This document shows positions 6,136-13,787 of a stretch of DNA of 16,825 nucleotides, one piece after another. Source of the DNA: Deinococcus roseus (lineage in GTDB: Bacteria > Deinococcota > Deinococci > Deinococcales > Deinococcaceae); contig NZ_BMOD01000049.1 of the NCBI RefSeq assembly GCF_014646895.1, positions 1-16,825 on the forward strand, given 5' to 3'. The notes under the pieces are model-generated. The model saw nothing but the letters and a program-made list of their open reading frames with translations. It was not told the DNA's origin and made no database searches. The stretch's first letter is position 1. Each line of letters starts with the position of its first letter. The position numbers were made by a program, and so were the translations under genes.

Positions 6136-6696
6136 TCAAGCATCATCTGAAGAATCTTCAGGTTCTTCCCAGTCCACTTCATTGCAGGGCTTTGACGCAG
6201 CCTGCAATTCCCCCTGGTTATCCATGTACTTCAGGGTCAACCAGATGGCCTCTTCTGAAAGGCTGGACAGAAAAATAACCTCGGGAATGTAAAGGTGGCT
6301 GAAGAGCTGTCCCGTGCTGGTCTGAAGCACCTCATCTCCTGTGGGACGACCCACCTCCATTTTGCTCGCCAGCAGACGAACCAGATACTGAGGTGTTGCG
6401 CAATAACACCACCTCCAACTGCCATCGGAGAATTCCAGATTGACCTCAATCAGGTCATCCAGAGGATTTGAAATGGGGTATTGCAAGTGGACTTTTTCAA
6501 GCAGGACAGCCGTTCCACCAGTCAGGTCAAAGTTGCTGGTCTGGTACCACTGGTGCCGATCATTGTCCCCCTTGAGGCGCAGGCAAGACCCATCAGGTTT
6601 TACCTTTAAAACCTGGTATTTTTTGCCTTTGGTCAGGGTACCCGGTCGATTGCCAGTCCGGACACACGTCACCCAGTTCCCTACCCATTCATCCAT
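6136..6696 (-). CDS. Hypothetical protein with N-terminal SH3-like beta-barrel; possible orphan immunity protein
   Basis: The product is 186 aa when started at the ATG at 6696 (MDEWVGNWVTC), which has AGGAG 6 nt upstream. An ATG at 6723 would add nine residues but lacks a well-spaced SD. Residues about 8-60 (TKGKKYQVLKV, then DNDRHQWYQTSNFDL) resemble the small SH3-like proteins found across bacterial accessory genomes. The rest (IEVNLEFSDGSWRW onward) is unrecognised and ends in a very acidic tail (EEPEDSSDD). It has no signal peptide or membrane segment. It follows the 6738-7268 gene closely on the same strand and is probably cotranscribed. Together with the ankyrin gene upstream it resembles an immunity-type cargo block. 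That function is inference from context only. Confidence 0.6.
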   Translation of the reverse strand: MDEWVGNWVTCVRTGNRPGTLTKGKKYQVLKVKPDGSCLRLKGDNDRHQWYQTSNFDLTGGTAVLLEKVHLQYPISNPLDDLIEVNLEFSDGSWRWCYCATPQYLVRLLASKMEVGRPTGDEVLQTSTGQLFSHLYIPEVIFLSSLSEEAIWLTLKYMDNQGELQAASKPCNEVDWEEPEDSSDDA

Positions 6697-6737
6697 GCCC
6701 AGCTCCTGGTAAGCATCCAACACACGTTTTCATCCTC

Positions 6738-7268
6738 CTACAGAACCAGAAAAAGCCCTTGAACCTTGTTGGCGAGCTGATCAAGTTCCAGATGCTGTCC
6801 TTCATCCCACACGGCACTGAGCTGTAGGCCTGTGCCAGCCCGGATCACCAGGGTCATGCGAGTGCCATCCACCATGGCATGGTTTTGGGTGACCACTGGA
6901 AATGTCACCAGGCTGGTCTTCAAGCTCTCCAGCAAAGCTCTGCCTGCATCAACTGGCAGCTCTGCACGCTTTTCTTCCAAAGTTGGAGACCATTCCCTGG
7001 GTTTGTAGCGTTCCCGGAGGCGTTCCTGTCCTGACAGTCCATCGTAGTACTGCTCCATGCGTTCCATGTCATAGGCCAGATCCCAGTACCGGCACCTGCC
7101 CTCAAAGACGTCCTGGCCGTCCCAAAGCACATCAAACCGCTCATGTCGCTCAAAACTGGGCTCGCGGATCACGGTGAGCACCCAGGACAGCGGTGCCTCC
7201 ATGTCTTCTCGCAAAAAACGCTCTACTTGAGGCATCAAATGGTGAAAATTTTTCCGTTGAATGTCCAT
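6738..7268 (-). CDS. Hypothetical protein, family not recognised
   Basis: This is a 176-aa soluble protein with no signal peptide or transmembrane segment. The N-terminal part is rich in aromatic and charged residues (FDVLWDGQDVFEGRCRYWDLAYDMERMEQYY). The C-terminal part has beta-strand-like segments (TRMTLVIRAGTGLQL). I do not recognise the family. The ATG at 7268 has only a weak GGGG upstream, but a good -10 (TATACT) stands about 24 nt before it. Its stop lies about 40 nt before the start of the next minus-strand gene, so the two probably form an operon. Size, composition and neighbours would suit an immunity protein or other accessory cargo; neither can be shown from sequence alone. Confidence 0.55.
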   Translation of the reverse strand: MDIQRKNFHHLMPQVERFLREDMEAPLSWVLTVIREPSFERHERFDVLWDGQDVFEGRCRYWDLAYDMERMEQYYDGLSGQERLRERYKPREWSPTLEEKRAELPVDAGRALLESLKTSLVTFPVVTQNHAMVDGTRMTLVIRAGTGLQLSAVWDEGQHLELDQLANKVQGLFLVL

Positions 7269-7274
7269 GTGACC

Positions 7275-7332
7275 CCATAAGTCCTTGCACCAGTATAGGA
7301 AGCTTCTTCCTGCTCAACAGCTGACCTTATGG
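7275..7332 (-). promoter_or_regulatory. Promoter and two-tier hairpin upstream of the 6738-7268 gene
   Basis: On the minus strand TATACT (7292-7297) is a good -10, with a poor -35. The same stretch contains an outer pair CCATAAG (7275-7281)/CTTATGG (7326-7332) and an inner hairpin AGGAAG (7297-7302)/CTTCCT (7306-7311). The inner stem touches the -10, so it may be a protein-binding palindrome or leftover terminator of the ankyrin gene. Confidence 0.4.
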
Positions 7333-7366
7333 CGTAGCAGGTGGCTGAGGGGAACGGAGAAACGAC

Positions 7367-7864
7367 CTATTCCGAAGGGTCTGGAGGCACCGTGTCGAAC
7401 AAATCCAGAGCATCCTGGTAGGCATACTGTCTTGCCCAGTCCCGGGCACTTTTTCCAAACTGATTTTGCCGCTCAGGATCTGCACCCCGACTGATCAGCA
7501 ACCGGATCAGGTCCAGGGTGGGTTCTTCTCCTGCTTGCCATGCGCCATCACAGGTGATGTCCACTGCGTGCTGCACAGCAGTACAGCCATAGCTCATGGT
7601 GTTCGGGTCTGCTCCAGCATCCAGCAGCATCTGGGTGATTTCCAGGTTGTCCTGCTCGATGGCCACATGCAGGGCGGTACCGTGAGCTTCATCCAAGAAT
7701 TGGTTCACGTCGACCCCAGCACCCAGAATAAAACGCACCGCCTCGATGTCCTGCTGCCAGGCTGCTTCATACAAAGCTGCAGCCAGCTCTAGGGGATCTG
7801 CCTGTTTTCCAGCCAGCACTTCTTTGAGGTTTCGTTCCCTGGCTCTGATCATGTCCTGGTCCAT
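7367..7864 (-). CDS. Ankyrin-repeat protein
   Basis: The product is 165 aa from the ATG at 7864, chosen because GGGGGAT lies 6-7 nt upstream; a longer ORF would overlap the transposase start. Three to four ankyrin repeats are visible in order: ALYEAAWQQDIEAVRFILG, then GTALHVAIEQDNLEITQMLL, then a longer repeat around TAVQHAVDI with an insert, then SARDWARQYAYQDALDLF. The linkers GADPN and GADPE are typical. Ankyrin repeats bind other proteins, and in bacteria small stand-alone forms are often linked to toxins as immunity partners. No partner toxin is next to it here. It is the first of three consecutive minus-strand genes and lies divergent from the transposase gene. Confidence 0.85.
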   Translation of the reverse strand: MDQDMIRARERNLKEVLAGKQADPLELAAALYEAAWQQDIEAVRFILGAGVDVNQFLDEAHGTALHVAIEQDNLEITQMLLDAGADPNTMSYGCTAVQHAVDITCDGAWQAGEEPTLDLIRLLISRGADPERQNQFGKSARDWARQYAYQDALDLFDTVPPDPSE

Positions 7865-7964
7865 TTTCAATCCCCCTGCAACGTGGCACATGGGCACCCT
7901 CTCGCCTTCAGGATAAACCATTTGCAGATCTCTCAGAGGGCACTTTTGCCATGATGGAACCCTC

Positions 7965-9158
7965 ATGACTCAGAACCCTGTTGATCCCGCTGTCCAGACC
8001 AGATCACCCCTTCCTCCCACCCAGTTGCTGACTTCCACCCAGCGGCACGAGTTCCTGAAGTTCCCAGAGCTGGACGACTTCCTGCTTGGCAGGCACTACC
8101 AGCTCCTCCGCTCCGACTTGCAGGTCATTCAGCAGGCAAAGACACCTTCTGAGCAACTCGGGCTGGGGGTTTTGATCACGGTGATGCGTCACCTGGGCCG
8201 CAATGCCCTACACATGATGGTCCCAGAGGTGGTGTTGCAGGAGGTCGCAGGCCAGATTGGATGTCAAGCAGCGGATTACGGCACCTACCTGATCCACTGC
8301 AAGAAGCAGCACCGCCCCCATGTGCAGCGGGTCAAAGAACACCTGGGCTTCGAGTCGTTTGGGATTCACCACAGAAGGGATTTGCTGGACCTGCTCTACC
8401 AGAAAACCCGCCACATCGACAACGCCTTTCCCCTGATGGCAGAGCTGCTGCCATTGTTGGTGGAGAAGCGAATCCTGATGCCAAAAATCACCGTGCTGGA
8501 AGGGATGATCACCGAAGCGTTACAGTATGCCCGGCAGTTTGCCTTTCAGCTCCTCAACTTCACCCTCCGGGAAACAGACTTTCAGCAACTGGAAGCCGTG
8601 TTGGAACCCGACCCCGAATACCGCAACGGACTGGGCACCCGGCTGGGGTGGCTCAGGGAGACCCACACCCAGGCCAGCGTCAGCACCATGCTGGAGAACT
8701 TGAAGCGGCTGGAGGAGCTCAGGAAGCTCCCTTTGCCGTGGCAGCCCAGCACTTTCATTGCCAGGAACCGGCTGGAGAAGCTCACCCGGGAATCCAGGGT
8801 GCTGGAAACCTACCAGCTCAGGGATTTCGAGCCGGTCCGTCGGACAGCCACCCTCAGCGTGATGCTGATGGACCTGGAGCGGACCCTGACCGACCGGGTG
8901 CTGGAAGACCACCGCAAACTGATGCTGGGCGTGTTCAACAAGTGTGAAACGGACCACCTGAAAAGCATCCTGCAGGCCAGGGAACCGATCCTGGAATCCC
9001 TAAATTTGACCTACACCATCGGGAAAATCCTGTTGGAAGCCAAACAGACCGGCGAGAACCCTCTGCCGAAGATAGAGGGGCTGGTCAAATGGGAAGACCT
9101 GATCCGGGTCATGGATGAGGGCCAGAAGATCACCGAAACCCAGGTGCTGGACAGTTAA
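7965..9158 (+). CDS. tnpA: Tn3-family transposase, N-terminal part (ends at premature stop)
   Basis: These 397 codons form the DUF4158-type DNA-binding N-terminus of Tn3 transposases. The opening part (LTSTQRHEFLKFPELDDFLLGRHY, followed by a segment with LGLGVLITVMRHLGR) is characteristic. The middle contains the helical segments that recognise the terminal repeats (KITVLEGMITEAL, then LENLKRLEEL). It ends at TAA 9156-9158 in the middle of what is normally a continuous protein. Alone it lacks all catalytic residues; if translated it could act as an end-binding inhibitor of related transposons. The ATG at 7965 has only a weak GGAA upstream. The next frame continues without a shift at 9159. Confidence 0.85.
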   Translation: MTQNPVDPAVQTRSPLPPTQLLTSTQRHEFLKFPELDDFLLGRHYQLLRSDLQVIQQAKTPSEQLGLGVLITVMRHLGRNALHMMVPEVVLQEVAGQIGCQAADYGTYLIHCKKQHRPHVQRVKEHLGFESFGIHHRRDLLDLLYQKTRHIDNAFPLMAELLPLLVEKRILMPKITVLEGMITEALQYARQFAFQLLNFTLRETDFQQLEAVLEPDPEYRNGLGTRLGWLRETHTQASVSTMLENLKRLEELRKLPLPWQPSTFIARNRLEKLTRESRVLETYQLRDFEPVRRTATLSVMLMDLERTLTDRVLEDHRKLMLGVFNKCETDHLKSILQAREPILESLNLTYTIGKILLEAKQTGENPLPKIEGLVKWEDLIRVMDEGQKITETQVLDS

Positions 9159-9251
9159 CACCTGCTCCCGAAGCAATACACCAAACTGCGGAAGTACACC
9201 CCTGCCTTTCTGGATGCCTTCAGGTTCCAGGCCACCCCCAGCCACCAGGAT

Positions 9252-11027
9252 GTGCTGAAAGCCATCGACCTCCTGAGGGGCCTGAACAGCAACCCGGAGA
9301 CCAGAAACAAGCGCAAGCTCACGGACCCTGTCCCGGTGTCGTTTGTGCGGGGTCGCTTTGAGAAGTTCGTGTTCGAGAAGAATGGGGTGAACCGCACCTA
9401 CTACGAGATGTGCGTGCTGGATGTGCTCTCCGATCGCCTGAGGTCCGGGGATGTCTTTGTGGAGAAGAGCCGCAAGTTCTGCGACTTTGAAGATTACCTG
9501 TTGCCGAAAGACAGCTGGCAGAACCAGCTCAGGACCTTCCCCCTGTTGGTGGAATCCCGCTTCTCTGATTTCTGGGCGGAGCGGGGCCCGCTCCTGCGGG
9601 AAGACCTGGTGGCGGTAAATGAGGCATTGGAGGCAGGTTTGCTGCCCGAGGTGCGTCTTGAAGAGGGCACGGTGGTGGTGGAACCCATCAAACGGGATGT
9701 GGAGCTGGCAGACCTGGCCGAGAAATGGTCAACGTTTCTGTACTCGTTCTTCCCACAGGTCAAAATCACCGACCTTCTGCTGGAGGTGGAAAACTGGATC
9801 CATCTCTCGAAGGTCTTCACCCACATGACCCAGGGGAACACGGTCGAAGACGTGCACATGCTGTTCAGCGTGATTCTGGCGGAGGGCACCAACCTGGGTC
9901 TGGAAAAGATGGCCCGTGCCTCCAACCACAACGAGGTGAAAAAGCTGATCTGGATGCATGAGTGGTATGTCAGAGAAGACACGTACCTGGCGGCCCTTTC
10001 AGAACTCACCAACTTTCAGCACGCCCAGCCCCTTTCACTGCACTGGGGACCGGGCACCCATTCTTCTTCGGATGGCCAGCGTTTCAAGACCACCCAGAAA
10101 GCAGAAGGTACAGGAACCTTCAACCGCAGGTATGGCCGGGAACCCGGGGTGACCTTCTACACCCACGTTTCTGACCAATATTCCCCCTTCTTTGTCAAAG
10201 TCATTGCCAGCACCGACCGGGACGCTTTGCACATCCTGGATGGCCTCCTGTACCACCAGAGCGACCTGCGCATTGAAGAACACACCACCGACACCCACGG
10301 GTTCACGGACGCTGTTTTCGCGATCACCCACTTGCTGGGGTTCCGCTTCACTCCCAGGATCAAAGGCATGCGGGACCACAAGATCTTCACCCCGGAGAAA
10401 ATGACTTTCACCTCCCTGCAGGGCACGGTGGGAGGCAAACTGGACCTGCAACTGATCGAGGAAAACTGGCAGGAGATCCTGCGGGTGGTCACCTCCATCC
10501 GGACAGGCCATGTGACGGCCTCTGCCATTCTGGCGAAGCTGACCTCGTTCAGCTGCAAAAACAGCCTCTTCAGAGCCATCACCGAATTGGGGAAGTACTA
10601 CCGCACCCTGTTTATGCTGTCCTGGTGGAAGGACCCTGAGCTGCGGCGCAGGGCGAACTGGAACCTGAACAAAGGGGAGGCCCTCAACAAACTGAAGAAG
10701 GTGCTGTTCTTCAACAACCTGGGGGAAGTGCGGAACCTGAGCTTCGCAGGGCAGACCAAGCGGGCCAGTGGGTTGAACCTGCTGGCGGCGATCATCTCAG
10801 CGTGGAACACCGTGTATCTGCAGCGGGTGATTGACCATCTGGCCAGCGAAGGGATCAAGGTGCCGGAAGAGGTCCTCAAACGGGTTTCACCGCTGGGGTA
10901 TGAGCACCTGATTTTGACGGGGGATTACGTGTGGCGGTCGGAGAATCTCCCTGCAGCGGGGAGTTTCCGTTCTCTGGTGGGTCAAAAGTCGACAATGGAG
11001 CGGGTACCGAAACCCGTTCGGAAATAA
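9252..11027 (+). CDS. tnpA: Tn3-family transposase, C-terminal catalytic part
   Basis: This is the DDE_Tnp_Tn3 catalytic region, open from 9159 in the same frame as the N-terminal part; the first start codon is a GTG at 9252 without a good SD. The catalytic acids are visible: Asp274 in SSSDGQRF, Asp347 in EEHTTDTHGFTD and Glu476 in NLNKGEALNKL (residues 703, 776 and 905 of the uninterrupted frame). Their spacing agrees with the DDE triad of Tn3-family enzymes as I remember it. The motif usually written WGDG before the first Asp is WGPG here; that position varies, so it need not be damaging. Other hallmarks are FYTHVSDQYSPFFVKVI and LLGFRFTPRI. Without the N-terminal half it cannot recognise transposon ends, so the gene is probably inactive unless the stop is read through. 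Confidence 0.88.
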   Translation: MLKAIDLLRGLNSNPETRNKRKLTDPVPVSFVRGRFEKFVFEKNGVNRTYYEMCVLDVLSDRLRSGDVFVEKSRKFCDFEDYLLPKDSWQNQLRTFPLLVESRFSDFWAERGPLLREDLVAVNEALEAGLLPEVRLEEGTVVVEPIKRDVELADLAEKWSTFLYSFFPQVKITDLLLEVENWIHLSKVFTHMTQGNTVEDVHMLFSVILAEGTNLGLEKMARASNHNEVKKLIWMHEWYVREDTYLAALSELTNFQHAQPLSLHWGPGTHSSSDGQRFKTTQKAEGTGTFNRRYGREPGVTFYTHVSDQYSPFFVKVIASTDRDALHILDGLLYHQSDLRIEEHTTDTHGFTDAVFAITHLLGFRFTPRIKGMRDHKIFTPEKMTFTSLQGTVGGKLDLQLIEENWQEILRVVTSIRTGHVTASAILAKLTSFSCKNSLFRAITELGKYYRTLFMLSWWKDPELRRRANWNLNKGEALNKLKKVLFFNNLGEVRNLSFAGQTKRASGLNLLAAIISAWNTVYLQRVIDHLASEGIKVPEEVLKRVSPLGYEHLILTGDYVWRSENLPAAGSFRSLVGQKSTMERVPKPVRK

Positions 11028-11075
11028 AAGTCCGGTAAAGGGTGGGGTTTTGACGGGTTTCCGTACCATCAAAAC
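11003..11075. repeat. Imperfect inverted repeats at the 3' end of tnpA
   Basis: GGTACCGAAACCCGT (11003-11017, inside the last tnpA codons) and ACGGGTTTCCGTACC (11053-11067) pair at 14 of 15 positions. The second arm is nested in another inverted pair, GTTTTGA (11047-11053)/TCAAAAC (11069-11075). These may include the inner part of the transposon right end or form an mRNA 3' hairpin. Confidence 0.5.
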
Positions 11076-11097
11076 AAGCGGAATTGCATCCCAGACG

Positions 11098-11135
11098 GAA
11101 AAAGGGTGAGTGCCTTTAATCTTGGCATTCACCCT
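11098..11135 (-). terminator. Rho-independent terminator of the isoamylase gene
   Basis: Read on the minus strand, AGGGTGAATGCC (complement of 11124-11135) pairs with GGCACTCACCCT (complement of 11103-11114), 12 positions with one G-U-type mismatch. A T-run follows (11099-11103). The stem overlaps the stop codon. Confidence 0.85.
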
Positions 11136-13482
11136 ACTTGCTGACCAGCACCAGCAACCCTCTGGCGCACACCGAGTAGACGCTGCCCTGGACCCCCACA
11201 TTGGTGGTGGCATTCAGGTCCACCTGACTGGCCCCTTCAGCCCAGGTGCAGGTGTCGGTGACCCAGTGCCAGTTTTTGCCACTTCCAGGGTAAGGCAGGG
11301 TGAAATTCACCTGATCGGACCAGCCGTTGTAGGCCACATAGATTCCCGTGATGGCGGTTTCTCCGAACTCGCTGGCATCAATCCGGTAAGCGAAAGCATT
11401 CTGGCTGGCATCGTCCAGAAAAGCGCTGTCTGCAACAGTCCCATCTGCCTTGAAGGTCTGGTGTTGTTCCAGCCCGTTGCCGTTGTTGTCGGTGAAACCG
11501 TAAAAGTTGGCAGGACGCAGGGCAGGGTGGGCTTTCCTGAACTGAATCATGTTCTGGGTGAAGGTTTTGAAGTTCTGCTGGTCGCTGGAAAGGGTGTAAT
11601 TCAGCCAGTTGGCGACCGAATCCAGGTTGTAAGCGTTGTTGTTGCACCCCTGGCTGCGCAGGAATTCATCTCCACCCGTGAACATGGGGGTTCCAGCGCT
11701 CAGCATCATCAGGGCCATGGCGTTTCGGGCAGCTTTGCGCTGGTCGGTGGCAATGTTGCCCTGGTCCCAGCTGTCGTTGTGATTTTCGCCGCCATCGCTG
11801 GGGCCATTGGGCCAGGCCTGATCGTTGTTTTTGCCGTTGCAGGAATACACGTCTTTGAGGGTCAGGCCGTCGTGTGCAGCCACATAATTGATGCTGTTCC
11901 AGGGTTTGCGGCCATCGTCCTGAAAGAGGTCCGCTGAACCTGCAAACCGTCTGGAGAGCATGCCAGGGGTGATGTTTTCAGAGCCCAATTTGTTCTGGTC
12001 TTTTCTGAGGTGGTCGCGGTACTGTCCGTTCCATTCGCTCCAGCCCCAGGGGAAGTTGCCCACCTGGTAGGTGCCGTCTCCCACCGCCCAGGGTTCGGCA
12101 ATCAAATCCACCCCATTTCCACCTGTTTCGGGCCGGGTGGGAATGCTGGCCACAATTTTGTTCAGCGCAGTTCCAGCATCCAGTTTGTCGTATTTGTAGC
12201 AGCCCACCTCACAGCTGTTGCCCAGCACAGAGGCGAGGTCAAAACGGAAGCCATCCACACCCATTTCGTCTTTCCAGTAGGCCAGGGAGTCGATGATCAA
12301 CTGCTGGGCCACCGGGTGGTGGGTGTTGAAGGTGTTGCCCGTGGCGGTCACATCCAGGTAGCCCTGTTTGTCGTCGGTCAGCACGTAATAGGCACTGTTG
12401 TCCAGACCCCGGTAATTGTTGATGGGAGCGGTGTCTGCCCTGCCCCAGGTGCCGCCTTCTCCGGTGTGGTTGTAAACCATGTCCAGGATCACTTTGATTC
12501 CCCGGTCATGCAAGGCTTTGACCATCTCTTTGAATTCGCGGGTGGGTTCACCTGGAAGGGTGTTACAGCTGTATTTGCGGTCTGGTGCGAAGTAGTTCAG
12601 GTGCCAGTAGCCCCAGTAGTTGTCGCCACTGGTGCTGGTGGCAGAGCGGCTGGAGGTTGCATCGTTCACGTCGTTGCTGTCGTTGTCGGTGTCCTGCACG
12701 GGCAGGAACTCCACGGCGGTGATGCCCAGGGTTTTCAGGTATTCGGCATTCTGGGTGACCCCGTAGTAAGTGCCTTTGCAACTGGGAACGCCAGAATTCC
12801 CTTTGGTGAACCCGGCCAGATGCACTTCATAGACGATGTCGTCTTTGAGGGCACGGGTGGGTTTGGTGCCATAACTGCTGGTGTCGGTGTTCAGCACGAT
12901 GCCTTTGGGGGCCACCCTGCCCGAGTCCTCGTAGCGGTGGTCCGGGCCAGAAGCGTAGGCAAAATCCAGGTAATTGCCCGATGTGGTGCTGTGCTGGTCA
13001 TGGCTGACCTCCAGCGCATAAGGGTCCAGCAGGAGTTTGTTGGGGTTGAAACGGTTGCCTTGTGCATCCACATCCGAGACAAAACCAGCACCACTGCCTC
13101 TGGTCCAGTTCGGATCGTAATTCCAGTTGGGACCCCAGGCGCGGTAACCGTAGTACACCGCGCCTGTGATGCCTGCAGCATTCAGGCTGGAAACAGGCAC
13201 TGTGACTTTCCAGAAATGCCCGTCCTGATTCAGGGTGTACCTGGTGTTTTCATCGGTGCCAGCGGGATTTGCATACAGGTACACTTCCATGTGGGTGGCC
13301 CGCGAAGACCACACCCGGAAGGTGATGTGGGTGGTGCCGGTGTTGTTGCCCGTGGAATCGGTGTAGCGCGCGCCCATTCCTGTGGGGTTCAGAAACTGGG
13401 TTTTCACTTCGCTGGGAGGGGTGGGGGTGGAGCAGGCGGCAAGGGACAGCATCAGAGACAAACCGAGAACAAAGTATCGCAT
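11134..13482 (-). CDS. Isoamylase (EC 3.2.1.68), GH13, lipoprotein
   Basis: This 782-aa glycogen/amylopectin debranching enzyme hydrolyses alpha-1,6 branch linkages. The start at 13482 has AGGAG 7 nt upstream and opens a lipoprotein signal, MRYFVLGLSLMLSLAAC, with lipobox Cys17. A longer upstream ORF extension is not supported. Residues about 40-155 form the N-terminal beta-sandwich (CBM48-like; VYYGYRAWGPNWNYDPNW). The GH13 barrel follows with DMVYNHT (334-340), GFRFDLAS with nucleophile Asp415, IAEPW with acid/base Glu463, and VAAHDG with Asp538. The C-terminal beta domain ends in LLVLVSK. Length and motifs match Pseudomonas-type isoamylase closely, including VSDVDAQGNRFNPNKLLLDP. It should act outside the cytoplasm, anchored by lipid. 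It is divergent from the LacI-family gene and has a matching operator in its promoter. Confidence 0.96.
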   Translation of the reverse strand: MRYFVLGLSLMLSLAACSTPTPPSEVKTQFLNPTGMGARYTDSTGNNTGTTHITFRVWSSRATHMEVYLYANPAGTDENTRYTLNQDGHFWKVTVPVSSLNAAGITGAVYYGYRAWGPNWNYDPNWTRGSGAGFVSDVDAQGNRFNPNKLLLDPYALEVSHDQHSTTSGNYLDFAYASGPDHRYEDSGRVAPKGIVLNTDTSSYGTKPTRALKDDIVYEVHLAGFTKGNSGVPSCKGTYYGVTQNAEYLKTLGITAVEFLPVQDTDNDSNDVNDATSSRSATSTSGDNYWGYWHLNYFAPDRKYSCNTLPGEPTREFKEMVKALHDRGIKVILDMVYNHTGEGGTWGRADTAPINNYRGLDNSAYYVLTDDKQGYLDVTATGNTFNTHHPVAQQLIIDSLAYWKDEMGVDGFRFDLASVLGNSCEVGCYKYDKLDAGTALNKIVASIPTRPETGGNGVDLIAEPWAVGDGTYQVGNFPWGWSEWNGQYRDHLRKDQNKLGSENITPGMLSRRFAGSADLFQDDGRKPWNSINYVAAHDGLTLKDVYSCNGKNNDQAWPNGPSDGGENHNDSWDQGNIATDQRKAARNAMALMMLSAGTPMFTGGDEFLRSQGCNNNAYNLDSVANWLNYTLSSDQQNFKTFTQNMIQFRKAHPALRPANFYGFTDNNGNGLEQHQTFKADGTVADSAFLDDASQNAFAYRIDASEFGETAITGIYVAYNGWSDQVNFTLPYPGSGKNWHWVTDTCTWAEGASQVDLNATTNVGVQGSVYSVCARGLLVLVSK

Positions 13483-13499
13483 CAATACGCTCCTGGATT

Positions 13500-13549
13500 G
13501 GCTGCCTTGCTGAAAGGGAACAGAAAGACCTTCCCTTTGAGGGGCAGCC
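13500..13549 (-). promoter_or_regulatory. Nested hairpin in the isoamylase 5' leader
   Basis: The outer arms GGCTGCC (13500-13506) and GGCAGCC (13543-13549) enclose a perfect 8-bp inner stem, AAAGGGAA (13513-13520)/TTCCCTTT (13531-13538). In the isoamylase mRNA it ends a few nt before AGGAG. On the plus strand GGGTTTTTT follows, so it could also block antisense transcription. Confidence 0.5.
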
Positions 13550-13570
13550 TGGGTTTTTTGGATCAGGGTC

Positions 13571-13599
13571 ACCTTAGCACCAAAAGGAAGCGGTTCCAA
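13571..13599 (-). promoter_or_regulatory. Isoamylase promoter
   Basis: On the minus strand -35 TTGGAA (13594-13599) and -10 TAAGGT (13571-13576) are separated by exactly 17 nt, which gives a leader of about 80 nt. The candidate LacI-type operator overlaps the -35. Confidence 0.55.
13586..13597. promoter_or_regulatory. Candidate LacI-family operator in isoamylase promoter
   Basis: GGAAGCGGTTCC contains the AANCGNTT core typical of LacI/GalR-family operators, centred on CG. It overlaps the isoamylase -35, so binding would repress. A related 12-mer lies in the regulator's own promoter region. Confidence 0.55.
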
Positions 13600-13734
13600 C
13601 ACGTGACCATGCAATTGTCTAGGTGGATTTGTTTACAGAAAAGCTTCGTCTCGGTCGAAAAAAGCTGTGTTTTTGCGTTTCATCGGTTGTTTTTGAGGGG
13701 TCTTCCAGGGCGGACAAGGGGCACCCCAGAGAAA

Positions 13735-13771
13735 ACCCCTGCTTGACAGCAGGGGTGGCCTGACCTACAGT
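13735..13771 (+). promoter_or_regulatory. Promoter of the LacI-family gene with -35 inside a palindrome
   Basis: A consensus -35 TTGACA (13743-13748), a 17-nt spacer and a -10 TACAGT (13766-13771) make a strong sigma-70-type promoter. The -35 hexamer is exactly the loop of a perfect 8-bp inverted repeat, ACCCCTGC (13735-13742)/GCAGGGGT (13749-13756). The palindrome may be a second operator for another regulator. Confidence 0.75.
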
Positions 13772-13787
13772 GAAATCCATGACCCAT

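Larger units (their letters stand above)
7965..11075 (+). mobile_element. Tn3-family transposon remnant (tnpA with one in-frame stop; ends not located)
   Basis: A transposase frame runs from 7965 to 11027 (1020 codons, a normal Tn3 TnpA length), broken only by TAA at 9156-9158. Codons between 9159 and 9251 still encode a Tn3-like linker (LLPKQYTKLRKYTPAFLDAF), so this is a nonsense change and not a frameshift. No serine resolvase or res site is visible. I could not find a convincing 38-bp terminal repeat pair. The right end should lie between the stop (11027) and the isoamylase terminator (about 11100), where an imperfect inverted repeat exists. Passenger genes may include the minus-strand genes to the left, but that is untested. 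Confidence 0.75.

Noticed and set aside
7350..7380. GGGGAACGGAGAAACG as possible left end of the Tn3 element
   Set aside because: Only scattered matches to the flank at 11046-11067, and it overlaps the end of the ankyrin gene; not enough for a terminal repeat.
7865..7966. N-terminal extension of the ankyrin protein to 7966
   Set aside because: It would overlap the transposase start; the ATG at 7864 has the better SD and the extra residues do not resemble ankyrin proteins.
9140..9260. Frameshift in the transposase
   Set aside because: Both halves are in the same reading frame and the codons between them are Tn3-like; only a stop codon separates them.
13483..13614. N-terminal extension of isoamylase by 44 residues
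   Set aside because: It would bury the lipoprotein signal peptide; the ATG at 13482 has an ideal SD and the extension crosses the promoter and leader hairpin.
12010..13746. 578-codon open frame on the plus strand
   Set aside because: Antisense shadow of the isoamylase gene, crossing its promoter; the composition is Gly/Val/His-biased as expected from a shadow frame.
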